Shown here piece by piece: positions 34,592 to 43,043 of a stretch of DNA of 64,000 bases. This DNA is from Ferrovibrio sp041906005 (GTDB lineage: Bacteria; Pseudomonadota; Alphaproteobacteria; Ferrovibrionales; Ferrovibrionaceae): assembly GCF_041906005.1 (NCBI RefSeq), contig NZ_JAYRJY010000001.1:2604001-2668000 (forward strand), written 5' to 3'. Each line of letters begins with the position of its first letter. The first letter of the stretch is position 1. Made by a program: the position numbers and the translations under genes. A model generated the notes under the pieces. That model made no database searches, was not told where the DNA came from, and worked only from the letters and a program-made list of their open reading frames with translations.

Positions 34592-35701
34592 ATGACAGAG
34601 CTTTCCCACGCCGCCGCCGCTATCGCGGTCGACCGTGCCGGGCACGAATTGCGCCGCGGCCGGCCGGTGCTGCTGACCATGGAGGCTGGCGACAGCGTGC
34701 TGGTTCTGGCGGCGGAAACCCTGACCGAGGCCATGCTGGCGCAGGCCATGCGCCTAGCCGGCGGCGCACTGGTGCTGACGGCATCGCGCGCTGCCGTATT
34801 GCATATCGGCCCCACCGGCGACGACACGATTTTGCTGCCGCTGGCCGACCTGCCGGCACCGGATACCGAAAAGGCGACACTGATCCGCGACCTGGCCGAT
34901 GCCAGCCGCGATCTTGCGGCGCCTTTGCGCGGGCCGTTCACGCGCATCAAGGCTGCCGCGCCGGACAGTGCGAGGCTGGCGGTGAAGCTGGCCAAGACCG
35001 CCTATCTGCTGCCGGCCGCCATCCATGTGCCGCTGGCACGTGGTGCCGCGATGCCCGACAATCTGCTGACGGTCACGGCCGAGGCGGTCGCGGCCTATGA
35101 TCTGGCGGAGGCGGAAACCCTGGTGCCGGTCAGCCAAGCGCGTCTGCCGGTGGCCGATGCCGAGAATGCCCGGCTTTACGCGTTCCGGCCGGCTGATGGC
35201 CGGCAGGAGCATTTTGCGCTGGTGATTGGCGATCCCGATCCGACCAAACCTGTGTTGGTGCGTCTGCATTCGGAATGCTTCACCGGCGATCTGCTGGGGT
35301 CGCTGCGGTGCGATTGCGGCGAGCAGCTTCGCGGCGCCATCCGTACCATCAACGAGGCCGGCGGCGGCATATTGCTCTACCTGGCGCAGGAAGGCCGTGG
35401 CATCGGTCTGGTCAACAAGCTGCGCGCCTATCAGTTGCAGGACCAGGGTTTCGATACCGTGGATGCCAACCAGCGGATCGGTTTCGATGCCGACGAACGC
35501 TGGTTCCTGCCAGCCGCCCGCATGCTGCAAGGATTGGGGTTCGGAACCGTGCGGCTGCTGACCAACAACCCTGAAAAGGTGAAAGGCCTGGAGGCTTGCG
35601 GCATTACCGTGGCCGAGCGGGTGCCCCATAAATTCCCCTCCAACGCCCATAACGAGGCCTATCTGGCCGCCAAGCGCAAACGCTCGGGCCATTACCTCTG
35701 A
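34592..35701 (+). CDS. ribA: GTP cyclohydrolase II with degenerate N-terminal RibB-like domain
   Basis: 369 residues. Residues about 180-365 are GTP cyclohydrolase II: LVRLHSECFTGDLLGSLRCDCGEQL (zinc cysteines), YLAQEGRGIGLVNKLRAYQLQD and LLTNNPEKVKGLEACGI. The first 170 residues (AIAVDRAGHELRRGRPVLLTMEAGDSVLVLAAE) are shaped like a DHBP synthase (RibB) domain but lack its acidic DDEDREN signature. It may be an inactive remnant or a regulatory domain. The core enzyme makes the first step of riboflavin synthesis. It stands alone, with a hairpin downstream. Confidence 0.93.
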   Translation: MTELSHAAAAIAVDRAGHELRRGRPVLLTMEAGDSVLVLAAETLTEAMLAQAMRLAGGALVLTASRAAVLHIGPTGDDTILLPLADLPAPDTEKATLIRDLADASRDLAAPLRGPFTRIKAAAPDSARLAVKLAKTAYLLPAAIHVPLARGAAMPDNLLTVTAEAVAAYDLAEAETLVPVSQARLPVADAENARLYAFRPADGRQEHFALVIGDPDPTKPVLVRLHSECFTGDLLGSLRCDCGEQLRGAIRTINEAGGGILLYLAQEGRGIGLVNKLRAYQLQDQGFDTVDANQRIGFDADERWFLPAARMLQGLGFGTVRLLTNNPEKVKGLEACGITVAERVPHKFPSNAHNEAYLAAKRKRSGHYL

Positions 35702-35732
35702 AACATTGTTTCACCCGGCAGGAATTGCCGGG
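35699..35732 (+). terminator. Hairpins after ribA
   Basis: TGAAAC-ATT-GTTTCA (35699-35713, including the ribA stop) is followed by CCCGGCA-GGAAT-TGCCGGG (35714-35732). There is no T-run, so intrinsic termination is uncertain; these could be mRNA 3'-end structures. Confidence 0.35.
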
Positions 35733-35779
35733 GAAAAGGCCGGGCTCTTGTAATTCATTGATTTGGCAGGGCCAAATTC

Positions 35780-35794
35780 TGGCACACGGTTTGC
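35780..35794 (+). promoter_or_regulatory. Sigma-54 promoter
   Basis: TGGCAC-ACGGT-TTGC matches the -24/-12 consensus TGGCAC-N5-TTGC exactly, with GG-N10-GC spacing. It lies 24 bp before the ATG of the unknown gene at 35819, with GAGAGGA in between. The start site would fall near 35806, giving a very short leader. Confidence 0.85.
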
Positions 35795-35818
35795 GAAGTC
35801 CTGATCGAGAGGACCCGC

Positions 35819-36823
35819 ATGTCTGAAGATTTTGCCATTGCTTCGCTCCCGTCCGCCGGGATGCAGCCCAAACCGCCGGCCAAACAGGCCGAGGCGGCGG
35901 CCAATGGCGAGGCTCGCGAGCATCGTGGCCTGTTCGGGCCGGGCGGGTTCAAATTTTCCGACTTCCTCGACATCATCAATCCGCTGCAGCACATCCCAAT
36001 CGTCTCAACCGTTTACCGTGCCTTGACGGGAGACCAGATCGAGGCAGGGTCGCGGATGGCCGGGGGCGCCCTGTTTGGCGGCCCGATTGGTCTGGCCGCC
36101 TCGGTGGTCAGTGCCATGATCAACGAAAGTACCGGCAAGGACCCGGGTGAACATGCCATGGCGATGCTGGGCATTGATCTTGGCGGCGAGAAACAGTCAG
36201 CTACGGCGGTTGCGGCAAACGATGCCCGTCAATCCGATCAGGCCACCCAGCAGCAAGCGGCTCAGCAGCAGGCCGCACTGGTGCAGGCTCAGACGCAGGC
36301 CGCGCGTCCCGACCTGCGTCTGGCAGCGCGCATGGCTGAACGCCGTAACGAGCGTGAGCCCGCCGAACAGGACAAATCCGGGGATACCAAAGCCGCTATC
36401 GAACTACCCAGCGATTTGTTCCAGGCCCTGAAGCAGCAGGCCGCGGCGCAGGCTGCGCCGGCTGGCCCAGCGGCCGAGGCGATCATGGCGGCACAGGCCC
36501 GCAATCCGCAGACAGCCTCGCGCGGCCGCGCGCAAACGGCAGCGGCACCCGCGCCTGGAATGACCGATGGCCGCGCCTGGTTCCCCGCTTTTCCGTCCAA
36601 TGCGCCGGCGCCCGGTCACGGCGTCGGCACTTCGCCGATCACGCAGCAGAATGTCGCTGCCAAGTATGGTGCCAAGGTCTCGCCACAGCAGATCCACGCG
36701 CCATCGTCATCGTCGAATGACTGGGCCAATCGCGCGGCTGAGGCCTATCAGAAATACTTCGACATGCAGCAACAGCGTGACCGTCCGCGTGGCATGCAGC
36801 CGGCGTTGGATGCGACATACTGA
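35819..36823 (+). CDS. Unknown Ala/Gln-rich protein under sigma-54 control
   Basis: 334 residues, not recognised. Residues about 35-120 hold a conserved-looking block: FSDFLDIINPLQHIPIVSTVYRALTGDQIEAGSRMAGGALFGGPIGLAASVVSAMI with GEHAMAMLG; the hydrophobic glycine-rich part could insert into or lie on membranes. The rest is rich in Q, A and P (ATQQQAAQQQAALVQAQTQ), probably disordered, with an AYQKYFDMQQQ helix near the end. It is preceded by a perfect sigma-54 promoter. In alphaproteobacteria these often belong to flagellar or nitrogen genes, so a role in flagellar assembly is a possibility, not a claim. Confidence 0.8.
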   Translation: MSEDFAIASLPSAGMQPKPPAKQAEAAANGEAREHRGLFGPGGFKFSDFLDIINPLQHIPIVSTVYRALTGDQIEAGSRMAGGALFGGPIGLAASVVSAMINESTGKDPGEHAMAMLGIDLGGEKQSATAVAANDARQSDQATQQQAAQQQAALVQAQTQAARPDLRLAARMAERRNEREPAEQDKSGDTKAAIELPSDLFQALKQQAAAQAAPAGPAAEAIMAAQARNPQTASRGRAQTAAAPAPGMTDGRAWFPAFPSNAPAPGHGVGTSPITQQNVAAKYGAKVSPQQIHAPSSSSNDWANRAAEAYQKYFDMQQQRDRPRGMQPALDATY

Positions 36824-36861
36824 GCCTTGCATAAATCGCCGCTTTGCCGCCTGATCACGGC

Positions 36862-37374
36862 ATGAGCGATATCATCGTCACCTCCGACGGCTTCATTAAG
36901 TATGGCGGCTTGCGATTTCGCTGCGCCCTGGGCAAGGGTGGCGTGAAGCCTGAGGCAGACAAGCGCGAGGGCGATGGCGCCACGCCGTTGGGTCGGTATG
37001 CTTTGCGTCAGGTCTGGTATCGCCCGGATCGAGTAACCGCCCCGCAGACTCGCCTGCCGGTACAGGCCCTGACGCCGCAGGATGGCTGGTGCGACGATCC
37101 CGCCGATCCTGCCTATAACCGCCATGTATTGTTGCCACATACCGCCAGCCACGAAAAACTCTGGCGCGAAGACCATGTCTACGACGTGATCGTGGTGCTT
37201 GGGCATAATGACGATCCGCCTGTGCCCGGCATGGGTAGCGCTATTTTCCTGCATCTGGCGCGACCGGATTACAGCGGCACCGAAGGCTGCGTCGCACTGG
37301 CGCTGCCCGACCTGTTGGCGCTGCTGGCGGTATTGCCGCCACAGTCGGCGATGCTGATCGTAAAGGCGGAATAA
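36862..37374 (+). CDS. L,D-transpeptidase-like (YkuD) cytoplasmic protein
   Basis: 170 residues from ATG at 36862 (an in-frame start at 36844 exists but lacks a ribosome site). Catalytic region of the YkuD fold: VVLGHNDDPP, GSAIFLHLARPDYSGTEGCVALAL, with His131 and Cys143. Family motif is H-x14-17-[ST]-x-G-C; here H131 and C143 are 12 apart, and the usual HGC is EGC. No signal peptide, so export is not obvious. It may crosslink cell-wall peptides or be a related acyltransferase. Lies 38 bp after the unknown gene and might be co-transcribed with it from the sigma-54 promoter. Confidence 0.78.
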   Translation: MSDIIVTSDGFIKYGGLRFRCALGKGGVKPEADKREGDGATPLGRYALRQVWYRPDRVTAPQTRLPVQALTPQDGWCDDPADPAYNRHVLLPHTASHEKLWREDHVYDVIVVLGHNDDPPVPGMGSAIFLHLARPDYSGTEGCVALALPDLLALLAVLPPQSAMLIVKAE

Positions 37375-37531
37375 AGCAGCCCGAAAGGGTGGTTACCCAA
37401 GAGATCCTGTATTTCTGGCAAACCGGCATCCCGGCGATCCTGCGGCGGCCGATTGCCCTTGCGTAAACATGCCGCGATTGCACGCCGGCCAGTGGCTGCC
37501 TAATCTGCCGGGGCAAATTCTGGAGGAAACC

Positions 37532-38518
37532 ATGGCGCTCCCTGCCGTTGTCAAAGGTCGTCTCAGTCTGCCGGTGATCGGTTCCCCGATGTTCATCGTC
37601 TCGGGTCCCGAACTGGTGATCGCCCAGTGCAAGGCCGGCATCGTCGGTTCTTTCCCGGCCCTTAACGCACGCCCGGCTGAGATGCTGGAACAATGGCTGC
37701 AGCGCATCACCACCGAGCTGGATGACTATCGTGCCAAGAACCCGGACAAGCCGGTGGCGCCCTTTGCCGTCAACCAGATCGTACATCACTCGAATGACCG
37801 TCTGAAGCACGACGTCGAGATGTGCGTGAAGTACAAGGTTCCGATCATCATCACCAGCCTGCGCGCGCCGAACGAAGTTGTGGAAGCCGTGCATTCCTAT
37901 GGCGGTATCGTACTGCATGATGTGATCAACATTCGCCACGCCAAGAAGGCGCTGGAAGCTGGCGTGGACGGCTTGATTCTGGTCTGCGCCGGTGCCGGCG
38001 GGCATGCCGGCACGCTCAGCCCCTTCGCGCTGGTCTCCGAAGTGCGCCAGTTTTTCGACGGGCCCATCGCCCTGTCGGGCTCGATTGCACATGGCCGACA
38101 TATCCTGGCCGCCCAGGCACTGGGGGCCGATTTCGCCTATATCGGCACGCGCTTCATCGCCACCCAGGAAGCCAACGCGATGCCCGATTACAAGCAGATG
38201 CTGGTGGATGCCGCGGCCAGCGACATCGTCTATTCCTCGCTGTTTACCGGCGTACATGGCAATTACCTTAAGCCCAGCATCGCCAAGGCCGGCCTTGACC
38301 CCGACAATCTGCCTGAAGCTGACAAGAGCACCATGAGTTTCGGCTCGGGTGGCAGTTCGAAGTCCAAGGCCTGGCGCGACATCTGGGGCGCGGGACAAGG
38401 TGTCGGCTCGATCAAGGACGTGCCGAGCGTGGCCGACCTTGTTGCCCGACTGAAACGGGAATACGACTCGGCCAGGATCGAACTCCTCGGTGACGCCAAG
38501 GCCCAGGCCGCGGAATAA
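37532..38518 (+). CDS. Nitronate monooxygenase-family flavoprotein
   Basis: 328 residues from ATG at 37532 with TGGAGGAAA upstream (an in-frame ATG at 37469 lacks one). FMN-binding TIM barrel of the 2-nitropropane dioxygenase/NMO family: LSLPVIGSPMFIVSGPELV, KAGIVGSFPALNARP, VCAGAGGHAG with the catalytic His, ALSGSIAHGRHILAAQALGADFAYIGTRFIATQEA. Members oxidise nitronates such as propionate 3-nitronate or reduce quinones. Sits just before prpE. Confidence 0.88.
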   Translation: MALPAVVKGRLSLPVIGSPMFIVSGPELVIAQCKAGIVGSFPALNARPAEMLEQWLQRITTELDDYRAKNPDKPVAPFAVNQIVHHSNDRLKHDVEMCVKYKVPIIITSLRAPNEVVEAVHSYGGIVLHDVINIRHAKKALEAGVDGLILVCAGAGGHAGTLSPFALVSEVRQFFDGPIALSGSIAHGRHILAAQALGADFAYIGTRFIATQEANAMPDYKQMLVDAAASDIVYSSLFTGVHGNYLKPSIAKAGLDPDNLPEADKSTMSFGSGGSSKSKAWRDIWGAGQGVGSIKDVPSVADLVARLKREYDSARIELLGDAKAQAAE

Positions 38519-38565
38519 CGATTTCGCGGAATAAGCGACCGTACTGCCTCGGTTCTTAGACGAGA

Positions 38566-38617
38566 GTCTTATTCAGCCCCCGTCCGGTCTGGTATAGATC
38601 GACGGCCAGAATAAGAC
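38566..38617. promoter_or_regulatory. Inverted repeats flanking a -10-like element upstream of prpE
   Basis: GTCTTATTC (38566-38574) and GAATAAGAC (38609-38617) are a perfect 9-bp inverted pair separated by 34 bp, with TATAGAT at about 38593 between them. The right arm lies just before the ribosome site GGGAGG. They could be two regulator sites about four helical turns apart, or an mRNA stem-loop. Confidence 0.5.
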
Positions 38618-38632
38618 AGTCGGGAGGAACAA

Positions 38633-40534
38633 ATGGCGAGTCGCTATGAACAGGTCTTTGCTGCGGCCAAAGCCGATCCGCAGGCTTTCTGGGCCGATGC
38701 GGCCGCGCCGCTGCACTGGTTCAGGACATGGGACCGGGTGCTGGATGCCTCCAACCCGCCCTTCTATCAGTGGTTTGCCGGCGCGGAGACCAATACCTGT
38801 TTTAATGCGCTTGATCGCCATATCGAGGCGGGTCACGGTGACCGTATCGCCCTGATCTATGACTCGCCGGTTACTGGTACGGTCCGCCGTTTCAGCACCC
38901 GGGAATTGCGGGATCGTGTTGCCCAGGTGGCCGGCGCGCTGACCGCTTTGGGCGTAGTCAAGGGTGACCGCGTTATCATCTATATGTCGATGACGCCCGA
39001 GGCCGTGATGGCTATGCTGGCCTGTGCCCGCATCGGCGCGATCCATTCCGTTGTGTTCGGCGGTTTCGCACCGCGCGAACTTGCCACCCGCATCGATGAT
39101 GCCAAGCCCAAAATGATCATTGCCTCATCCTGCGGCCTGGAGCCGGGGCGGGTGGTGGAATACAAGCCGCTGCTGGACCAGGCCATCGAGATGGCGACGC
39201 ACAAACCGCGGCATTGCCTGGTGCATCAGCGCCCGATGTATCAGGGCGCGATGACGGCCGGCCGCGATCTGGATTTCGATATCGAAGCCGATAAGGCCGC
39301 GCCCGCCGACTGCGTCCCGGTGAAGGCGACCGACCCGCTATACGTGCTCTACACCTCGGGCACCACCGGTGTCCCGAAAGGTGTGGTGCGCCAGAATGGC
39401 GGCCATATGGTGGCGTTGCATTGGTCGATGCAGAATGTCTATGGCATGAAGCCGGGTGAGGTGTTCTGGGCGGCATCCGATGTGGGTTGGGTGGTGGGAC
39501 ATTCCTACATCGTCTATGCGCCGCTGTTGTTCGGTTGCACCAGCGTTTTATATGAAGGTAAGCCGGTCGGCACGCCTGATGCCGGTGCTTATTGGCGCGT
39601 GATCGAGCAGCATAAGGTATCGGTACTGTTCACCGCACCCACGGCTTTCCGCGCCATCAAGAAAGAAGATCCGAAAGCCGAACTGATCGGCAAATACGAT
39701 CTGAGCAATTTCCGCACCCTGTTCCTGGCCGGCGAGCGCGCCGATCCCGATACGGTGAAATGGGCGGAAGACAACCTCAATCGGCCGGTGATCGATCACT
39801 GGTGGCAGACGGAGACCGGCTGGCCTGTAGCTTCCAACTGCATGGGCATTGAACATCTGCCGGTCAAGCATGGTTCGCCGACGCGCATTGTGCCGGGTTA
39901 CGACGTGCAGGTGGTGGACGATGAGGGCCAGCCGGTGAAGGCCGGAGATATCGGCAATATCGTGATCAAGCTGCCGCTGCCGCCGGGCTGCCTGCCCACG
40001 CTGTGGAACAACGACGAGGGTTTCAAGAAAAGCTATCTCGCGCGTTTCCCCGGCTATTACAACACCGGCGATGCCGGCTTCATCGACGAGGATGGCTACA
40101 TCTTCATCATGAGTCGCACCGACGACATCATCAATGTCGCCGGCCATCGTCTGTCGACCGGCGGCATGGAGGAAGTGCTGGCCTCGCATCCCGATGTGGC
40201 GGAATGCGCCGTGGTCGGCGTGGCCGACCAACTGAAAGGCCAGGTGCCGCTCGGCTTCGTCGTGCTCAAAGCCGGTGTCACCCGTGCGGAAGACCAGATC
40301 GTGCGAGAGTTGGTGCAGCTGGTGCGTGAAAAGATCGGCCCAGTGGCCGCTTTCAAGCAGGCTGTGGTGGTGAAACGGTTGCCGAAAACCCGTTCGGGCA
40401 AGATACTGCGCGGCACGATGCAGAAGATTGCCGACGCGCAGGATTATCGCATGCCCGCCACGATCGACGATTCCGCCATCCTTGGCGAAATCACGGCGGC
40501 GCTGCAACCGCTCGGCTACGCCAAGCCGCACTAG
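38633..40534 (+). CDS. prpE: Propionyl-CoA synthetase (acetyl-CoA synthetase family)
   Basis: 633 residues. ACS-like adenylation enzyme: YTSGTTGVPKGVVRQNGG (P-loop), DVGWVVGHSYIVYAPLL, IDHWWQTETGWPV, DDIINVAGHRLSTGGMEE and the acetylatable lysine in RLPKTRSGKILRGT. The N-terminal RYEQVFAAAKADPQAFWADAA opening and the absence of an acetate-specific Trp pattern fit the PrpE branch. Activates propionate to propionyl-CoA. Downstream GTG of the MFS gene begins 4 bp after its stop. Confidence 0.92.
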   Translation: MASRYEQVFAAAKADPQAFWADAAAPLHWFRTWDRVLDASNPPFYQWFAGAETNTCFNALDRHIEAGHGDRIALIYDSPVTGTVRRFSTRELRDRVAQVAGALTALGVVKGDRVIIYMSMTPEAVMAMLACARIGAIHSVVFGGFAPRELATRIDDAKPKMIIASSCGLEPGRVVEYKPLLDQAIEMATHKPRHCLVHQRPMYQGAMTAGRDLDFDIEADKAAPADCVPVKATDPLYVLYTSGTTGVPKGVVRQNGGHMVALHWSMQNVYGMKPGEVFWAASDVGWVVGHSYIVYAPLLFGCTSVLYEGKPVGTPDAGAYWRVIEQHKVSVLFTAPTAFRAIKKEDPKAELIGKYDLSNFRTLFLAGERADPDTVKWAEDNLNRPVIDHWWQTETGWPVASNCMGIEHLPVKHGSPTRIVPGYDVQVVDDEGQPVKAGDIGNIVIKLPLPPGCLPTLWNNDEGFKKSYLARFPGYYNTGDAGFIDEDGYIFIMSRTDDIINVAGHRLSTGGMEEVLASHPDVAECAVVGVADQLKGQVPLGFVVLKAGVTRAEDQIVRELVQLVREKIGPVAAFKQAVVVKRLPKTRSGKILRGTMQKIADAQDYRMPATIDDSAILGEITAALQPLGYAKPH

Positions 40535-40537
40535 GCC

Positions 40538-41914
40538 GTGACGGCCCAGCGCCTGCGTGACTGGCTGACGGCCTTCGCGGTTTATCGCGACCGGCGGGTG
40601 CTGGCGATTGCCGTGCTCGGCTTCGCCTCCGGTTTGCCGTTGGCGCTCACCGGCCAGACCCTGCAGGCATGGCTGACCGAATCGGGGGCCTCGCTCAAGG
40701 ACATCGGCCTGTTCGCCTTGGTCGGCGTGCCCTACACGCTGAAATTCATCTGGGCGCCATTGGTTGATCGCCTGCCGCTGCCCCTGTTGACCCGTTGGCT
40801 TGGTCGGCGGCGCGGCTGGCTGGTTTTCGCGCAGGCCTTGCTGATGGCGGCGATCGCGGCGCTTGCTTTCAGCAATCCTGGCCAGGCGCTGGCCTTCACC
40901 GCGCTCTGCGCCGTGGCGGTGGCTTTTGCTTCCGCCACGCAAGATATCGTCATCGATGCCTGGCGTGTGGAAATCCTGGAGGAACGCCAGCTCGCCGCCG
41001 GCGCCGCCGCCATCGTTTTCGGCTACCGCATCGGCATGCTGGTTTCCTCGGCCGGTGCCTTGTATCTCGCTACCGTTTTCGCCTGGCCGCTGGTTTATCT
41101 CGCCATGGCGGCAGTCCTCGTGATCGGTGCGATCACCGTGCTGCTGGTCGGCGAGCCGGAATCAAAGCCGCGTGGCGATGCCGAACGGCGTTTTGCGGAG
41201 GCACAATCCTGGCTGGCGGCGCGGCCGCATCTCTCAGGGGCGGTGGCTGCCGTGATGGCCTGGCTCTATGCCAGCGTTGCCGGCCCTTTCCTGCAATTCA
41301 TGAGCCGTAAGGGTTGGATCGGCATCCTGCTGTTCGTGATGCTGTTCAAGCTGGGCGACAGCCTGGCCGGCGTGTTGGCTACCAGCTTTTACCTCAATCT
41401 TGGTTTCACCAAGGCCGAGATCGCCGAGGTCAGCAAGCTCTATGGCTTCGCCGCCACCATGCTGGGCTTGTTTCTGGGCGGCTGGCTGATGCAGGCCGTT
41501 GGCCTGTACCGCGCGTTGTGGGTCTGCGGCATTCTGCAGATGGGATCCAATCTGCTGTTTGCCGTGCTGGCCATGCGCGGCCATGATCTGTGGTTCCTGG
41601 CGCTCACCGTGGGCGTGGAGAATCTGGCCAGTGGCATGGGCACGGCGGCCCTGGTTGCTTACCTTTCCGCGCTTTGCGACATTGCCTACACCGCCACGCA
41701 ATATGCGTTGCTGTCTTCGCTGACCGCGGTGGCGCGCACGGTATTGTCGTCCTATGCCGGTTTCATGGCCGAATCGCTTGGCTGGCCGCTCTTCTTCCTC
41801 GCCACCACGGTCGCGGCATTGCCGGGACTTGCCCTGCTGGCCTGGTTGACGCGACGCGGTGCAGCCACGAGAATCGTCGAAAAACGGCCGGGAATCCTGC
41901 TTGCCGAGGATTGA
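40538..41914 (+). CDS. AmpG-like MFS permease (muropeptide transporter family)
   Basis: 458 residues from a GTG at 40538. AmpG signatures: VLGFASGLPLALTGQTLQAWLTESG, GVPYTLKFIWAPLVDR, AVAFASATQDIVIDAWRVEIL, GNLASGMGTAALVAYLSALCD-like motif (NLASGMGTAALVAYLS) with 12 hydrophobic segments. AmpG imports anhydromuropeptides for recycling and beta-lactamase induction. No ampC gene is near. Translation is probably coupled to prpE (3 bp spacer) despite the unrelated role. Confidence 0.88.
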   Translation: MTAQRLRDWLTAFAVYRDRRVLAIAVLGFASGLPLALTGQTLQAWLTESGASLKDIGLFALVGVPYTLKFIWAPLVDRLPLPLLTRWLGRRRGWLVFAQALLMAAIAALAFSNPGQALAFTALCAVAVAFASATQDIVIDAWRVEILEERQLAAGAAAIVFGYRIGMLVSSAGALYLATVFAWPLVYLAMAAVLVIGAITVLLVGEPESKPRGDAERRFAEAQSWLAARPHLSGAVAAVMAWLYASVAGPFLQFMSRKGWIGILLFVMLFKLGDSLAGVLATSFYLNLGFTKAEIAEVSKLYGFAATMLGLFLGGWLMQAVGLYRALWVCGILQMGSNLLFAVLAMRGHDLWFLALTVGVENLASGMGTAALVAYLSALCDIAYTATQYALLSSLTAVARTVLSSYAGFMAESLGWPLFFLATTVAALPGLALLAWLTRRGAATRIVEKRPGILLAED

Positions 41915-42007
41915 TAATTATTTGGCAGAGCTCGGGATGCCCAGATATGGGGCAGGCGACTTGATCCGACCCACAACATATTTTATTGCGGACGCGTTTT
42001 AGTATAT

Positions 42008-42025
42008 GTGTCATATATTTGACAC
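42008..42025. promoter_or_regulatory. Inverted repeat operator candidate upstream of olsB-like gene
   Basis: GTGTCA-TATATT-TGACAC, a perfect 6-6-6 inverted repeat, lies 35-52 bp before the olsB start. Its arms resemble the CTGTCA half-site of PhoB boxes, but the two arms face each other, so it is not a typical pho box. Confidence 0.5.
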
Positions 42026-42059
42026 CATTGCGTCACGTAATACCGCCATAGTCGGATGT

Positions 42060-42935
42060 ATGAACATGCAACTGCCGCTTTCCGTCCCCACGGTCGTACC
42101 TGCCGCGCGCAATCCGCGTAGCGGTTGGCAATGCGTGTCCGCTGATGGCCGTTTCGAGGTGCGCCTGACCCGCAGCCCGGAAGACATCGCTGCGGCACAA
42201 CGTCTGCGCTATCAGGTCTTTTACGAAGAGATGGCTGCCGAGCCCTCGCCGGAAATGGCCAGGCTGGGTCTGGATTTCGACCAGTTCGACCGCCTCTGCG
42301 ACCATCTGATGGTGTTTGACCGCAGTCGTCCGGAGGGCGAGCAGGCCGTGGGCACCTATCGCCTGCTGCGCCGCAGTGTCGCCGAAATGCATGGCGGCTT
42401 TTATTCGGCCTCGGAATACGATCTGAAGCCGATGCTGGATTATGTCGGCGCCAGCGGCGGCCTGCTTGAGCTGGGCCGTTCCTGCGTGCATCGCGATTAT
42501 CGCACCAATGCTACGATCCAGCTGCTCTGGCGTGGCATCTCGACCTATGTGTCGGACCACAACATCAGTTTCATGTTTGGCTGCGCCTCCTTCCCGGGCA
42601 CCAATCCACAGGATCACGCACTGGCACTGAGCTACCTGCACGCCAATCACCTGCCGCCGCAGGAATGGCGCGTGCGTGCGCTGCCCGAGCGTTATGTATC
42701 GATGGACCTGATGCCGGCCGATCAGATCAATCCGCGCGCGGCGCTGCATGCGTTGCCCCCGCTGATCAAGGCCTATCTGCGGTTGGGCGCCTATATCGGC
42801 GATGGTGCCGTGGTTGATCGGCAGTTTGGCACGACGGATGTGTTTATCCTGCTGCCGGTCGAGCGGATCGCGCCGAAATACCAGAACCGCTTTTCGCCCG
42901 ACGAGGGCTTGGTCCAGACCGAATACCACGCCTGA
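42060..42935 (+). CDS. olsB: OlsB-type N-acyltransferase (ornithine lipid synthesis)
   Basis: 291 residues from ATG at 42060 (42066 also possible). GNAT-type fold of the L-ornithine N-alpha-acyl-ACP acyltransferase family: VRLTRSPEDIAAAQRLRYQVFYEEM, DEFDxxCDHLMV-like (DQFDRLCDHLMVFD), VGTYRLLRR, FYSASEYDL, LELGRSCVHRDYRTN and FMFGCASFPGTNP. It transfers a 3-hydroxyacyl chain to ornithine to make lyso-ornithine lipid, a phosphorus-free membrane lipid. No olsA is adjacent. A strong terminator follows. Confidence 0.88.
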   Translation: MNMQLPLSVPTVVPAARNPRSGWQCVSADGRFEVRLTRSPEDIAAAQRLRYQVFYEEMAAEPSPEMARLGLDFDQFDRLCDHLMVFDRSRPEGEQAVGTYRLLRRSVAEMHGGFYSASEYDLKPMLDYVGASGGLLELGRSCVHRDYRTNATIQLLWRGISTYVSDHNISFMFGCASFPGTNPQDHALALSYLHANHLPPQEWRVRALPERYVSMDLMPADQINPRAALHALPPLIKAYLRLGAYIGDGAVVDRQFGTTDVFILLPVERIAPKYQNRFSPDEGLVQTEYHA

Positions 42936-42961
42936 GTAGCGGACAATCCGGATTTGATGAG

Positions 42962-42992
42962 GCGGCGCCGGTTGTCGGCGCCGCTTTTGTTT
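42962..42992 (+). terminator. Intrinsic terminator after olsB
   Basis: GCGGCGCCG-GTTGT-CGGCGCCGC, a perfect 9-bp stem with a 5-base loop, followed by TTTTGTTT. Confidence 0.85.
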
Positions 42993-43043
42993 GCGTAACA
43001 TCGTGCCCTGAGGAAACGACCGGCAAAGAACGGCGGGACGGGC

